Positions 11,198 to 22,390 are shown, counted from the stretch's first letter. The stretch: 64,000 nucleotides of DNA from Rossellomorea sp. AcN35-11 (GCA_030388825.1 CP128835.1:2288001-2352000); one strand, 5' to 3'. The notes: generated from the letters alone by a model not told the origin. Program-made: numbers and translations.

Positions 11198-12123
11198 AAA
11201 AACCAGAACTACTCGTAACCCCTCTGTCTGCTTCTGATATTGAACCACTGGCAGCTGCAGGGGCAGATGCCTTTATGATCGGGGAACAGCGGTATGGCTT
11301 AAGGCTTGCCGGGGAATTTTCCAGGAAAGATGTCGAAGAAGCAGTCCAGGTGGCACACAGACACGGTAAGAAAGTGTATGTAGCCATGAACGCTCTTTTT
11401 CATAATGATAAAGTTTCTGAGCTTGACGATTATATTGCATTTCTAAAAGATGCAGGGGTGGATGCAATCGTATTTGGTGATCCTGCTGTGTTGATGGCTG
11501 CCCGTGATGTGGCTCCTGATATGCCGCTTCACTGGAATACTGAAACGACTGCCACCAATTGGTATACATGTAATTACTGGGGAAGAAAAGGGGCAAAACG
11601 CGCGGTTCTTGCCCGGGAATTAAGCATGGATTCAATCGTGGAGATGAAAGACAATGCTGAGGTTGAAATCGAGGTGCAGGTCCATGGTATGACCTGTATG
11701 TTCCAGTCAAAGCGCTCATTGCTCGGTCATTACTTCGAGTATAGAGGAAAGGCAATGGAAATCGAAAACCGTAAAGAACAGCGGAATATGTTTCTTCATG
11801 ATGAAGAACGCCATAACAAATATCCAATCTATGAAGATGAGAACGGCACTCATATTATGAGTCCGAACGATATGTGCATCGTCGATGAACTGGGTGAGAT
11901 GATTGAGGCGGGAGTCGATTCTTTTAAGATCGACGGGGTCCTCAAGTCATCAGAGTATGTGCTAGAAGTGACAAAACTTTATCGTAAGGCCATTGACTTA
12001 TGTATAGAAGACGAAGATCTATATGAAGAGGAAAAAGACAGGCTGTTAGAAGAAGCGAAACGCTTGCAACCCCAAAATCGCCCATTGGATACAGGATTTT
12101 TCTTTAAAGAAACGGTGTATTAA
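11194..12123 (+). CDS. trhP1: TrhP1 (YrrN), peptidase U32-like tRNA hydroxylation protein
   Basis: U32-family protein needed for prephenate-dependent formation of 5-hydroxyuridine-34 in tRNA. The 309-residue protein has the U32 start PELLVTPLSASDIEPLAAAG, a FIGEQRYGLR-like block near residue 29, and SFKIDGVLKSSEYV near 248. It is shorter than TrhP2, as expected for the YrrN subunit, and the cysteine-rich cluster seen in TrhP2 is reduced here. It overlaps trmR by four bases and sits 36 bases before trhP2. Confidence 0.9.
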   Translation: MKKPELLVTPLSASDIEPLAAAGADAFMIGEQRYGLRLAGEFSRKDVEEAVQVAHRHGKKVYVAMNALFHNDKVSELDDYIAFLKDAGVDAIVFGDPAVLMAARDVAPDMPLHWNTETTATNWYTCNYWGRKGAKRAVLARELSMDSIVEMKDNAEVEIEVQVHGMTCMFQSKRSLLGHYFEYRGKAMEIENRKEQRNMFLHDEERHNKYPIYEDENGTHIMSPNDMCIVDELGEMIEAGVDSFKIDGVLKSSEYVLEVTKLYRKAIDLCIEDEDLYEEEKDRLLEEAKRLQPQNRPLDTGFFFKETVY

Positions 12124-12159
12124 GAACGAAATGATGTTGATCAGAACGGAGGAGTTACG

Positions 12160-13437
12160 ATGACCACGGTTGCGAAAACCCCCATATCCAAGATGGTAGA
12201 TGGAAAACGTGTCATTGTGAAGAAACCCGAGTTACTGGCTCCTGCTGGTAATCTGGAAAAATTGAAAATAGCAGTACATTACGGTGCAGATGCCGTTTAT
12301 ATTGGTGGACAGGAATATGGCTTGAGATCCAATGCAGGCAACTTTACCCTTGAGGAAATGAAAGAAGGGGTGGAGTTTGCCAGGAAGTATGGAGCCAAAA
12401 TATATGTGACAACCAATATATATGCCCATAATGAAAATATGGATGGGTTGGAAGACTACCTGCGAGGACTTCAAGAAGCAGGTGTAGCGGGGATCATCGT
12501 AGCAGATCCGCTTATCATCGAGACCTGCAGGAGAGTAGCACCAAAGGTTGAGGTGCACTTAAGTACCCAGCAATCCCTCTCGAATTGGAGGGCAGTCCAG
12601 TTCTGGAAAGAAGAAGGTCTTGATCGTGTGGTATTGGCGCGTGAAGCAAGTGGAGATGAGATCCGGGAAATGAAAGAAAAAGTGGATATCGAAATTGAAA
12701 CCTTCATCCATGGGGCGATGTGTATCGCCTATTCCGGCCGCTGTACATTAAGTAACCATATGACAGCCCGGGATTCAAATCGTGGCGGCTGCTGTCAATC
12801 ATGCCGCTGGGATTATGATCTATATGAAGGTGACGGAACGGATGAGAACCCTCTATACGACCAAGGCGATGCACCGTTTGCCATGAGTCCAAAAGACCTT
12901 AAGCTCGTTGAATCCATCCCGAGAATGATCGATTTAGGCATCGACAGCCTGAAAATCGAGGGGCGGATGAAATCGATTCACTACGTTGCCACTGTCGTGA
13001 GTGTATACAGGAAAGTGATTGACGAATACTGTAAAGATCCCGATCACTTTACGATTCAGCCTGAATGGCTGGCGGAACTGGACAAATGTGCGAATCGCGA
13101 TACAGCTCCTGCATTCTTTGAAGGAGTACCCGGCTATAAAGAGCAAATGTTCGGGGTTCATAATAAGAAAAATACGAATTATGAATTTGTCGGACTTGTC
13201 CTGGATTACGACGAAGAAACGCAAATGGTCACCCTGCAGCAGAGAAACCATTTTAAAACAGGGCAGGAGGTAGAGTTTTTCGGACCGGAAATCTCAAACT
13301 TCACTCAAATCGTCGAAAAGATGTGGGATGAAAAAGGAAATGAGCTTGATGTTGCACGTCACCCATTACAAATCGTGAAATTCAAGGTTCATCAGCGAGT
13401 ATATCCTGATAACATGATGCGAAAGGAGAACATCTAA
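12160..13437 (+). CDS. trhP2: TrhP2 (YrrO), peptidase U32 family tRNA hydroxylation protein
   Basis: Larger partner of TrhP1 in prephenate-dependent tRNA uridine-34 hydroxylation. The 425-residue protein carries [20 protein letters not shown] at residues 24-43 and the U32 signature [17 protein letters not shown], with [14 protein letters not shown] following; these cysteines fit the iron-sulfur site known in the family. A C-terminal beta domain (after about 345) is as in other long U32 proteins. Older annotations call this a collagenase-like protease; the tRNA role fits the trmR neighbour. Confidence 0.93.
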   Translation: MTTVAKTPISKMVDGKRVIVKKPELLAPAGNLEKLKIAVHYGADAVYIGGQEYGLRSNAGNFTLEEMKEGVEFARKYGAKIYVTTNIYAHNENMDGLEDYLRGLQEAGVAGIIVADPLIIETCRRVAPKVEVHLSTQQSLSNWRAVQFWKEEGLDRVVLAREASGDEIREMKEKVDIEIETFIHGAMCIAYSGRCTLSNHMTARDSNRGGCCQSCRWDYDLYEGDGTDENPLYDQGDAPFAMSPKDLKLVESIPRMIDLGIDSLKIEGRMKSIHYVATVVSVYRKVIDEYCKDPDHFTIQPEWLAELDKCANRDTAPAFFEGVPGYKEQMFGVHNKKNTNYEFVGLVLDYDEETQMVTLQQRNHFKTGQEVEFFGPEISNFTQIVEKMWDEKGNELDVARHPLQIVKFKVHQRVYPDNMMRKENI

Positions 13438-13442
13438 TATTT

Positions 13443-14078
13443 ATGAAGCATAAACCCGTTGTGATTGGTGTAGCAGGAGGATCGGGCTCAGGTAAAACGA
13501 GTGTTACCAAAGCCATTTATGAACAATTTCAAGGTCATTCGATTTTAATGTTGCAGCAGGACTATTATTATAAAGATCAATCGAATCTTCCTTTCGAGGA
13601 ACGCTTAAAAACCAATTATGATCATCCGTTAGCTTTTGATAATGATCTATTGATTCAACATCTCCATGGACTTTTAGATCATAAACCCGTGGATAAACCG
13701 GTATATGATTACAAAATGCACACCCGTTCCGAGGATACCATTCTCGTTGAACCGAAAGATGTCATCATTTTAGAAGGAATTTTAGTATTAGAAGATGAAA
13801 GATTGCGTAACTTAATGGATATTAAGCTGTATGTGGATACTGATGCTGATTTGCGGATCATCAGAAGAATGCTGCGCGACATCAAAGAGCGGGGACGTTC
13901 CATTGATTCCGTCATCGATCAATACATTACAGTCGTTCGTCCTATGCATAATCAGTTCATCGAACCGACGAAGCGATATGCAGATGTGATCATCCCTGAA
14001 GGTGGCCATAACCATGTGGCGATCGACTTAATGGTAACAAAAATTCAAACAATTCTTGAACAAAAGTCATTTTTGTAA
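13443..14078 (+). CDS. udk: Uridine kinase
   Basis: Phosphorylates uridine and cytidine in pyrimidine salvage. The 211-residue P-loop kinase has Walker [13 protein letters not shown] near residues 9-20, [12 protein letters not shown], and the family block [17 protein letters not shown]. It starts five bases after the trhP2 stop, within reach of its AAAGGAG. Full length. Confidence 0.97.
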   Translation: MKHKPVVIGVAGGSGSGKTSVTKAIYEQFQGHSILMLQQDYYYKDQSNLPFEERLKTNYDHPLAFDNDLLIQHLHGLLDHKPVDKPVYDYKMHTRSEDTILVEPKDVIILEGILVLEDERLRNLMDIKLYVDTDADLRIIRRMLRDIKERGRSIDSVIDQYITVVRPMHNQFIEPTKRYADVIIPEGGHNHVAIDLMVTKIQTILEQKSFL

Positions 14079-14141
14079 TACGATAGCATAGATAAAGACA
14101 TATAGGACAGATTTTACATTTTCCCACATTGTAAAGAAACA

Positions 14142-14177
14142 GGGAATGGAGAGAGGGATCGTCCTCTTTCCATTCCC
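14142..14177 (+). terminator. Hairpin between udk and greA
   Basis: GGGAATGGAGAGAGG pairs with CCTCTTTCCATTCCC (one G-U pair). The stem is strong but is followed by TACCTTTACAT rather than a clean T-tract, so termination is likely but not certain. Confidence 0.55.
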
Positions 14178-14254
14178 TACCTTTACATAGCCAGCGAGAT
14201 GGTTACATAAAGAGCTTGGGAAGCTCTTAGATAGAAAAAGGAGTGAAGAGGGTC

Positions 14255-14731
14255 ATGAGTACAGAAAAAGTATTTCCTATGACAGCAGAAGGTAAAGAGA
14301 AATTAGAAAAAGAACTGGAGAATTTGAAAACGGTTAAACGTAAAGAAGTAGTAGAGCGTATTAAAATTGCTCGAAGCTTCGGGGATTTATCCGAGAACTC
14401 AGAGTACGATGCAGCGAAAGATGAACAAGCATTTGTTGAAGGCCGTATTTCCACTTTGGAAAACATGATTCGCAATGCGAAAATCATTCAAGAAGATGAT
14501 ATGAATTCAGATACAGTGCAATTAGGTAAAAAAGTGACATTCGTTGAACTGCCGGATGGGGACAAGGAAACGTACACGATCGTCGGAAGCGCAGAAGCTG
14601 ATCCATTTGAAGGAAAGATTTCAAATGATTCACCAATCGCGAAAAGCCTTCTTGGTCATAAAGTAGGCGCAGAAGTCAGCGTTCAAACTCCAGGCGGGGA
14701 AATGAATGTGAAAATTGTGGAAGTAAGCTGA
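14255..14731 (+). CDS. greA: Transcription elongation factor GreA
   Basis: Rescues backtracked RNA polymerase by stimulating transcript cleavage. The product has an N-terminal coiled coil with the acidic tip block [18 protein letters not shown] and a C-terminal FKBP-like domain ([16 protein letters not shown]). ATG 14255 gives the usual N-terminus (STEKVFPMT) and 158 residues, the normal length; the upstream GTG at 14243 abuts AAAAGGAG and would add four residues. A terminator follows. Confidence 0.96.
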   Translation: MSTEKVFPMTAEGKEKLEKELENLKTVKRKEVVERIKIARSFGDLSENSEYDAAKDEQAFVEGRISTLENMIRNAKIIQEDDMNSDTVQLGKKVTFVELPDGDKETYTIVGSAEADPFEGKISNDSPIAKSLLGHKVGAEVSVQTPGGEMNVKIVEVS

Positions 14732-14737
14732 TCTTGC

Positions 14738-14768
14738 AGGAGGGGCTCATAGATGAGCCTCTTTTTTT
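14738..14768 (+). terminator. Terminator after greA
   Basis: AGGGGCTCAT AG ATGAGCCTCT followed by a T7 run. Confidence 0.85.
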
Positions 14769-14827
14769 ATGGGGTAAAATAGGTTATTTACCTAAAAACT
14801 CGTCAACAATGGGGACGAGGTGACAAA

Positions 14828-16585
14828 ATGAAAAGAAAACGAATCAGGTTACTCAGCATCTTCCTATTACTATGTTTTTTTCTCTTGTCTGGTAGGCTGA
14901 TGCAATTGCAATTATTTCAAACAGAATCCTATTCTAAACATAAAATCAATCTCCTTGAGGAAAGTGTATCCCAACGAACCCAGCAATTGGTAATCGAAGA
15001 AGGGCGGGGAGAATTCCTCGATCGAAACGGGGAGGCTCTTACATACCAGGAGAAAAATGTGCTGGTGCTGTTCCCATTCCTGAAGAAAATGGACTGGCCC
15101 CTAGATGAAGTAGCCCGCATCATGGGAGTGCCCACCGGAACCATTCAATCCAGGCTTGAACACGCAAAAGGGCCCATCGTATTCGGTGGGAAGGAACCCC
15201 TTCAGCTGACAGAAAGCCAGATGAACGAAATTAATGCCCTTGAAATACAGGGGGTGTTTGCCCTCACAAAAAAGTTCAGAAGGAATGAAGTCCCTGCTTC
15301 TCAGCTGATCGGTGTGACCGGGGAAAATGCTGATGTGTTTCATGAGCGTTACCCCGATAAAGTAAAGGGGGCTAATCAGAAAATTGGAGTGTCAGGCCTT
15401 CAAGAAAGCTTTGATGAATGGCTTGTAGCAGAAGAGGAAGCGAAACTGATTTATCATGTGGATGCAAGGGGAGGCCCTTTATTCGGGGTTGATGTTAAAT
15501 ACCTTGCCCCTGCCAATCCCTTTTATCCCCTCAATGTGAAAACGACGATTGATGGGAAGATGCAGCAGGCTTTGGAAGAAGTTGCAAATACGTATAGCAT
15601 CCAAAAAGGAGGGCTTCTGCTTCTTGATATTCAAAAAAGCGAAATTGTCGCCAGTGTGTCCCGGCCTGTCATGAAAAGCAGTGATCCGTTTAGCGGTGGG
15701 GCAACGAATTACATGCTTAAAGCGTTAATCCCCGGCTCTGTTTTTAAGACTGTTGTTGCGGCTGCAGCCATGGACGAGGGAATCGCCGATGAAAGCAGGT
15801 TGTTTGCGTGTGATGAAGATATTCGGGGAGATCGTGCAGAGAAGGCCCACGGAGATATCAATATTAAAACGAGTCTTGCCGTCAGCTGTAACCGGACGTT
15901 TGCGGATTTGGCCAATGAACTGACAGATAAGGATAACCACCTTCTTGATGAGTATGCTGAAAAGATCGGTTTGCTTGGTGATATCGCCTGGAAAGGGAAT
16001 GTCTTTCATTATGAGGACTTTCCACAACTTCAAGTGAGCGAAGGAAGGATCTTCGCGTCTCAAGAACACAGAGATGAACCCAAACTCGTTTCCCAAACCG
16101 GGATTGGCCAACAAGAAGTTCGCGTCTCTCCCCTCGGCATTGCCAATATGATGGCCACCATTGCCAGGGGCGGAGAGAAATATCAGGTGAGTGCCGTTTC
16201 AGCAGTAGAGTACCAGAATGGAACAAAGATGTTTTCCTTCCCCAAACAGAAGATGGGAGGTGATACGATTACACCCTATACAGCGATGAAACTGCAACAG
16301 TATTTAAGAGGTGTGGTGAACTCTCCTGAGGGGACGGCTCCCTATCTCCAAACGGCGGCCTACACCATTGCCGGTAAAACGGGAACGGCCCAAACAGGTA
16401 AGTACCGCGGTGAAGAGAAGAAAGAAAATGAATTGTACAATAAATGGTTCGCTGGATATTTTCCTTTTGAACATCCTCGATATGCCCTGGTTGCGGTTAA
16501 CATGGATGTAAAGCTGGATGAAGGTGGAATATATCCGATATATAAGGATAGCGTAGACGCCGTTTATCATCTTGAAAACAATTGA
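14828..16585 (+). CDS. pbpI: Penicillin-binding transpeptidase PbpI (YrrR / PBP4b)
   Basis: Class B penicillin-binding protein that cross-links peptidoglycan stem peptides outside the membrane. A signal anchor (residues 7-24) is followed by the dimerisation domain and the transpeptidase domain, with active-site SxxK in GSVFKT, SxN in SCN and KTGTA near residue 518. The 585-residue length matches. In B. subtilis the yrrR homologue is tied to sporulation. The ATG follows GGACGAGGTGACAAA. Confidence 0.93.
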   Translation: MKRKRIRLLSIFLLLCFFLLSGRLMQLQLFQTESYSKHKINLLEESVSQRTQQLVIEEGRGEFLDRNGEALTYQEKNVLVLFPFLKKMDWPLDEVARIMGVPTGTIQSRLEHAKGPIVFGGKEPLQLTESQMNEINALEIQGVFALTKKFRRNEVPASQLIGVTGENADVFHERYPDKVKGANQKIGVSGLQESFDEWLVAEEEAKLIYHVDARGGPLFGVDVKYLAPANPFYPLNVKTTIDGKMQQALEEVANTYSIQKGGLLLLDIQKSEIVASVSRPVMKSSDPFSGGATNYMLKALIPGSVFKTVVAAAAMDEGIADESRLFACDEDIRGDRAEKAHGDINIKTSLAVSCNRTFADLANELTDKDNHLLDEYAEKIGLLGDIAWKGNVFHYEDFPQLQVSEGRIFASQEHRDEPKLVSQTGIGQQEVRVSPLGIANMMATIARGGEKYQVSAVSAVEYQNGTKMFSFPKQKMGGDTITPYTAMKLQQYLRGVVNSPEGTAPYLQTAAYTIAGKTGTAQTGKYRGEEKKENELYNKWFAGYFPFEHPRYALVAVNMDVKLDEGGIYPIYKDSVDAVYHLENN

Positions 16586-16722
16586 ATGAATTGTACGAAG
16601 GTCCTGGGACTATGATCCTTTTCTTCTTAGAGTAAATGAAACCGTCATAGATGGATAATGTTTCGCTTTATTCTTTTCCTCCTATCATGTTAAAATATTT
16701 AGGATAATAGGGAGGGAACGCA

Positions 16723-17418
16723 ATGTCGAAATACCAATCTCGATTAGATAAACGATCCAAAAAGAATACAAATAAAATCTTGAACATTATGATCGCGATC
16801 GTCCTTTTATTGATTGTCGTTGTTGGCGCCACGATCGTGTTGGGAGGCGGCGATGAAAAGGCGTCATCTGATGTTTCGGATTCGCAAACCAAAGATACAG
16901 ACAAAAGTGATACGAACGATAAAAAAGATGAAAATGCCGTTTCCCTAGAAGAGGACAAGAATACGGCGGAAGATAAAGAAGATGAAAAGCAAAAAGAAGA
17001 TGAAGAGAAACAAAAGGACGAAGCTACTGATGAAGAACAGGACACTGTTAAATTAGAGGGTGAAGATCAAAATGAATTAAAAGTGGAAGAAAGTGACGAA
17101 CCCAATGTAGAGAAAACAATGGTGCATCCTGATTGGAAACCGATTGGAACCGAGCAAACGGGTGAGCACGTATCCTCTTATGATTTGGGATCTGTCGACT
17201 GGCAGGAAAAAGTGAAAGCCACTTCTTATGCAACAGGCATTCCTGAAGAGAATATGACGGTTTGGTATATCGAAGGAAATGGCGGTCCTCAGAAATCCAT
17301 GGCAACCGTTACAGCCAAAGATACCAAAACGCCATACAGAGTGTACCTGCAATGGGTGGACGGCAAAGGATGGCAGCCTACCAAAGTGCAGGAATTAGTG
17401 GAAAATGATAAAGATTAA
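16723..17418 (+). CDS. yrrS: YrrS, DUF1510 membrane-anchored protein
   Basis: A 231-residue protein with a basic N-terminus, one membrane segment (about residues 22-43), a long acidic/lysine-rich low-complexity linker (about 48-130) and a C-terminal DUF1510 domain with conserved aromatic residues (WYIEGNGGPQK, VYLQWVDGKGWQP). It follows pbpI as in B. subtilis, where the pair is linked to cell-wall work; the exact role is unknown. The ATG has GGGAGGG upstream. The 137-base gap before it allows a separate promoter. Confidence 0.9.
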   Translation: MSKYQSRLDKRSKKNTNKILNIMIAIVLLLIVVVGATIVLGGGDEKASSDVSDSQTKDTDKSDTNDKKDENAVSLEEDKNTAEDKEDEKQKEDEEKQKDEATDEEQDTVKLEGEDQNELKVEESDEPNVEKTMVHPDWKPIGTEQTGEHVSSYDLGSVDWQEKVKATSYATGIPEENMTVWYIEGNGGPQKSMATVTAKDTKTPYRVYLQWVDGKGWQPTKVQELVENDKD

Positions 17419-17429
17419 TAGGTGATGAA

Positions 17430-17460
17430 AAAGGCTCTTCCAAATGGAAGAGCCTTTTTT
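17430..17460 (+). terminator. Terminator after yrrS
   Basis: AAGGCTCTTCC AAAT GGAAGAGCCTT followed by TTTT; it can also serve the converging yrzA gene. Confidence 0.88.
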
Positions 17461-17466
17461 GATGAA

Positions 17467-17673
17467 TCATTTTTTCACTTTGAAATGTACCGATGCGCTA
17501 TACAACCTCCTGCCATTTTCATCGATGGATACGGCATGATTTACGTGATGAACGCTAAGCATGATCGCTTTATTATGCTGGATTTGTTCATCCACCTTCT
17601 TTTCAAGGGTACGTAAGCTATCTGATTCAAAAAACTCGACTTTATCTTCTATTAAATCGAATGAAATATTCAT
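17467..17673 (-). CDS. yrzA: YrzA, DUF2536 family protein
   Basis: A 68-residue cytosolic protein of the DUF2536/YrzA family, function unknown. It starts NISFDLIEDKVEFFE and ends with the strand SASVHFKVKK. Transcribed opposite to its neighbours, with GAGGAGGAAGA just upstream of its ATG. Position between yrrS and yrrT is the same as in B. subtilis. Confidence 0.88.
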   Translation of the reverse strand: MNISFDLIEDKVEFFESDSLRTLEKKVDEQIQHNKAIMLSVHHVNHAVSIDENGRRLYSASVHFKVKK

Positions 17674-17805
17674 ACGGTCTTCCTCCTCATTTATCTATCA
17701 TCGTCAGGTTTGTCCTCCTTATTTTAGAGCCGGAACACGAAATTTACAAATAATATTTGTTGAATTCATCAAGGGAATATGATAATTTAATAACAGTTTT
17801 ACATT

Positions 17806-17832
17806 TAATTCATAGTATGTTTATAGGAATTA
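17806..17832 (+). promoter_or_regulatory. CymR-like box upstream of yrrT
   Basis: TAATTC at 17806-17811 and ATAGGAATTA at 17823-17832 match the two conserved ends of the CymR cysteine-regulon motif as I recall it (TAAWNC ... ATNGGAATTA), with one extra base in the spacer. CymR represses this operon in B. subtilis when cysteine is plentiful. Binding is inferred. Confidence 0.65.
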
Positions 17833-17860
17833 TAAACTTAATGCATCAGAGGTGCTAAAC

Positions 17861-18499
17861 ATGGGGAGAGAATTTTTGGATTTGTTCCAGGATTGGGCAG
17901 ATTCTTATGACGACACAGTGACCGGTAAGGATGTTGAATATCAGGCAGTATTCGAGCATTATGAATCCATTCTTGATGAATTGGTGTCACGTTCAGCCGG
18001 AAGAGTCATTGAATTTGGTCCTGGAACGGGAAACCTGACCAAACGATTGTTGGAAGCGGGACTGGAGGTCGTTCCTTTTGAGCCTTCACCTGAAATGAGA
18101 GCGATAGGGATGCAGAAGCTCGGTGAACACGTTACATTCATGGATGGAGATTTCCTCGACTTTTCTCTAAAAGGAGAGGCAGATTCCATTGTGAGCTCAT
18201 ATGCATTTCATCACTTGACTGATGAAGAAAAGGGAAAAGCTTTCCGCATATATGGAAAGCTCCTTAGAGAAGGTGGTAAAATAGTATTTGCCGATACGAT
18301 GTTTGAAACGGATCAGCACTATCAAGCCGCCATATCCCAGGCAATCAATCAAAAGTATCATAATCTGGCTGAAGACTTAAATCGGGAATATTATACAACA
18401 CTGGATGTTCTTAGAGAGTTATTACACCAGAATGGTTTTTCAGTCACATTTAAGCAGTTGAATACCTTTGTGTGGATTATGGAGGCGACTAAACAGTAG
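17861..18499 (+). CDS. yrrT: YrrT, class I SAM-dependent methyltransferase
   Basis: Putative AdoMet-dependent methyltransferase, substrate unknown, first gene of the methionine-to-cysteine salvage operon. The SAM motif VIEFGPGTGNLT is near residue 49 and VSSYAFHHLTDEEK near 107. The start at ATG 17861 follows AGAGGTG by seven bases and gives the usual MGREF N-terminus; the GTG at 17852 is part of that site. Sixteen bases separate it from mtnN. Confidence 0.9.
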   Translation: MGREFLDLFQDWADSYDDTVTGKDVEYQAVFEHYESILDELVSRSAGRVIEFGPGTGNLTKRLLEAGLEVVPFEPSPEMRAIGMQKLGEHVTFMDGDFLDFSLKGEADSIVSSYAFHHLTDEEKGKAFRIYGKLLREGGKIVFADTMFETDQHYQAAISQAINQKYHNLAEDLNREYYTTLDVLRELLHQNGFSVTFKQLNTFVWIMEATKQ

Positions 18500-18514
18500 A
18501 AAGAGGTTTTAGCA

Positions 18515-19207
18515 ATGAAAATCGCCATCATCGGAGCAATGGAAGAAGAAGTGGCCTTACTGAGAGAAAATATTTCAAATCCTGAAGTCGAAACAATCGC
18601 AGGGTGTGAATATACAAGTGGTACCATGAGTGGGAAAGAAGTGATCTTACTACGGTCAGGAATCGGTAAAGTGAATGCAGCCATGTCAACAGCTGTTTTA
18701 TTGCATCATTTCAAGCCAGACTGCATCATCAACACTGGGTCAGCAGGAGGATTCGATCCTTCGCTAAATGTTGGTGATGTCGTCATCTCGACAGAAGTAA
18801 GACATCATGATGTGGATGTAACGGCATTTGGATATGAATATGGCCAGGTGCCACAGCTTCCGGCAGCTTTTAAAGCAGACGAGAGCTTAATGAAGACAGC
18901 CATTGACAGCGTGAAAGAACTTGGGGATGCACAAGTGGTGTCAGGATTAATCGCAACGGGAGATTCATTTATGAACGATCCTAAGCGTGTCGATGCAATC
19001 CGTGACAAATTCATTGATCTTCAGGCGGTTGAAATGGAAGCGGCAGCCATTGCTCAAGTCGCTTATCAGTTCAATGTACCATTTGTCATCATTCGATCTT
19101 TATCTGATATTGCAGGTAAGAAATCAGATGTTTCTTTCGAACAATACTTAGAAAAGGCAGCGCTGCACTCGGCCAAAATGGTCATGAGCATAGTAAAGTC
19201 CGCTTAA
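18515..19207 (+). CDS. mtnN: 5'-methylthioadenosine / S-adenosylhomocysteine nucleosidase
   Basis: Hydrolyses MTA and SAH to adenine plus the thioribose sugar, feeding methionine salvage and the reverse transsulfuration route encoded next door. The 230-residue protein starts [16 protein letters not shown] with the catalytic-site glutamate, and has the purine-site block [12 protein letters not shown] and the catalytic aspartate in [10 protein letters not shown]. Full length. Confidence 0.97.
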   Translation: MKIAIIGAMEEEVALLRENISNPEVETIAGCEYTSGTMSGKEVILLRSGIGKVNAAMSTAVLLHHFKPDCIINTGSAGGFDPSLNVGDVVISTEVRHHDVDVTAFGYEYGQVPQLPAAFKADESLMKTAIDSVKELGDAQVVSGLIATGDSFMNDPKRVDAIRDKFIDLQAVEMEAAAIAQVAYQFNVPFVIIRSLSDIAGKKSDVSFEQYLEKAALHSAKMVMSIVKSA

Positions 19208-19221
19208 TAAAGGGATTATAA

Positions 19222-19331
19222 GGCTGACCCGGATTTCCTTCCATCCTCATTCATTCATATGGAACGGATGTGTTCAACGAACATGCCATACATATGTATG
19301 TGAGAATGGACGGGCGGGTCAGTCTTTTTTT
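19222..19331 (+). promoter_or_regulatory. Large structured element ending in a terminator, between mtnN and mccA
   Basis: GGCTGACCCG (19222-19231) pairs with CGGGTCAGTC (19315-19324) and is followed at once by a T7 run (19325-19331). Inside, a second imperfect stem pairs CCATCCTCATTCATTCATATG with CATATGTATGTGAGAATGG, and GTTCAACGAAC forms an apical hairpin. The mccA ribosome binding site begins directly after the T-run. It could be an attenuator, or a hairpin repeat that acts as a terminator. Confidence 0.6.
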
Positions 19332-19349
19332 AAAAGGGGGATTGAACAG

Positions 19350-21412
<2,063 letters not shown>

Positions 21413-21514
21413 ATCGTTTACTGGCAGAACTGGTATCAATTACATGACAGGTTACATGGATCGGTATGTTACCATAGAATGAGAGTTTACTAGTTCTAAA
21501 GTAGGTGATTGCAC

Positions 21515-21754
21515 ATGAAGAACGCAAAAAAGAGAACCATACAGCAAAAAATGAACGACTTCAAGCGATTTGGTTTTACGTTACTTGCGCTCAGTGTCTT
21601 TATGTATTTAGGGGTCATTATTCCAACTGAAACCGTTACACCAGGTAAAATGATCACCCTCATGACAGGGACTGTCGTTTTACTCGGATTGTCACTACTA
21701 TTTTTTACAAAGGCCATTAAGTATAAAAATGATCTGCAATCAGCAGATGAATAA
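21515..21754 (+). CDS. yrhC: YrhC family small membrane protein
   Basis: A 79-residue protein with a basic N-terminus and two transmembrane segments (about residues 20-37 and 47-66), the YrhC-like family. Function unknown; it closes the yrrT-mtnN-mccA-mccB operon in B. subtilis as here. ATG 21515 is seven bases after AGGTG; a TTG two codons upstream is less well placed. Confidence 0.85.
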   Translation: MKNAKKRTIQQKMNDFKRFGFTLLALSVFMYLGVIIPTETVTPGKMITLMTGTVVLLGLSLLFFTKAIKYKNDLQSADE

Positions 21755-21764
21755 ATCACGTAAA

Positions 21765-21793
21765 GCGGGTTCTCATTGAGGACTCGTTTTTTT
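21765..21793 (+). terminator. Terminator after yrhC
   Basis: GCGGGTTCTC pairs with GAGGACTCGT (two G-U pairs) around a short loop, followed by a T-run. Confidence 0.75.
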
Positions 21794-21845
21794 GTCTTAA
21801 ATAAAATAAAGTGGAAATTTGTAGAAAAAACAATGAGGAAAGTGG

Positions 21846-21874
21846 TTTACTTTCAAATGGAAATTGGATATACT
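21846..21874 (+). promoter_or_regulatory. Sigma-A-like promoter of the small-gene cluster
   Basis: TTTACT (21846-21851), a 17-base spacer and TATACT (21869-21874), 43 bases before a small open frame with a strong ribosome binding site. Confidence 0.6.
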
Positions 21875-21916
21875 AACCAATGTAAGGAAAAAATCACAAA
21901 AGGGAGGTCGAAGAAC

Positions 21917-21997
21917 ATGATCATGCTTATTGATAATAGAAGCACAACTTCATATTGTTTTCATCATTCGACCGCTTGTGGAATGCTTTACGCTTAA
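21917..21997 (+). CDS. Possible 26-residue small protein or leader peptide
   Basis: ATG 21917 is preceded by AAGGGAGGTCGAAGAAC, a strong site, and lies just after a good promoter. The peptide (MIMLIDNRSTTSYCFHHSTA, then CGMLYA) matches nothing I know. Two tandem terminators follow 22 bases after the stop, so it is either a free-standing small gene or a leader peptide whose translation affects read-through to yrzI. Confidence 0.45.
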   Translation: MIMLIDNRSTTSYCFHHSTACGMLYA

Positions 21998-22019
21998 TTT
22001 TACATCTATTAAATGACAG

Positions 22020-22052
22020 CCACAGGGAGAATGCAGGTCCCTGTGGTTTTTT
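22020..22052 (+). terminator. First of two tandem terminators
   Basis: CCACAGGG (22020-22027) pairs with CCCTGTGG (22039-22046), followed by TTTTTT. Confidence 0.75.
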
Positions 22053-22085
22053 GTGCCACAAGGACCGGTCTCTTTGTGGCTTTTT
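22053..22085 (+). terminator. Second of two tandem terminators
   Basis: GCCACAAGGA (22055-22064) pairs with TCTTTGTGGC (22071-22080, one G-U pair), followed by TTTTT. Only a few bases separate it from the first hairpin. Confidence 0.7.
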
Positions 22086-22131
22086 AGTATGCCCTGCAGC
22101 TTTCTCAGGGATTTTGAAAGGGGTGATATTT

Positions 22132-22272
22132 ATGACACTGAATCTTTTATTTATAACGGTTACGTTTAATAAGAAAGAAAAAACGTTTGAAGAAGCGGCA
22201 CACAATGAAGTGGTTTCAAAGTCTTTTGAAAATGTAAAAACGAAGAACCAATACATGTCGCAATTATTCTAA
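22132..22272 (+). CDS. yrzI: YrzI family small protein
   Basis: A 46-residue product with the YrzI-type N-terminus MTLNLLFITVTFNKK (short hydrophobic stretch) and a charged C-terminal half ending QYMSQLF. Families of this kind are tiny Bacillus proteins proposed to be sporulation-related. The ATG has GAAAGGGGTGATATTT upstream. It sits behind two terminators, so it probably has its own promoter or depends on read-through. Confidence 0.75.
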   Translation: MTLNLLFITVTFNKKEKTFEEAAHNEVVSKSFENVKTKNQYMSQLF

Positions 22273-22307
22273 TGTATGAGATCAAAATAGGGAGAGGAGA
22301 ATGAGAA

Positions 22308-22367
22308 ATGATTTATGTACAGGAGAAAATGATGAATGCGCTATGGGTAGAGAAGGACACTGCCTAA
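22308..22367 (+). CDS. Possible 19-residue small protein
   Basis: ATG 22308 lies eight bases after GGAGAGGAG and encodes MIYVQEKMMNALWVEKDTA. An overlapping frame from ATG 22301 would give a 24-residue Cys-containing peptide but sits one base from the same site. No family recognised; the ribosome binding site is the main support. Confidence 0.3.
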   Translation: MIYVQEKMMNALWVEKDTA

Positions 22368-22390
22368 CGAAGTGAGAGGTGGGTGGAAAG

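Noticed and set aside
15725..16226. Long minus-strand frames inside pbpI
   Set aside because: Shadow frames of a conserved penicillin-binding protein gene.
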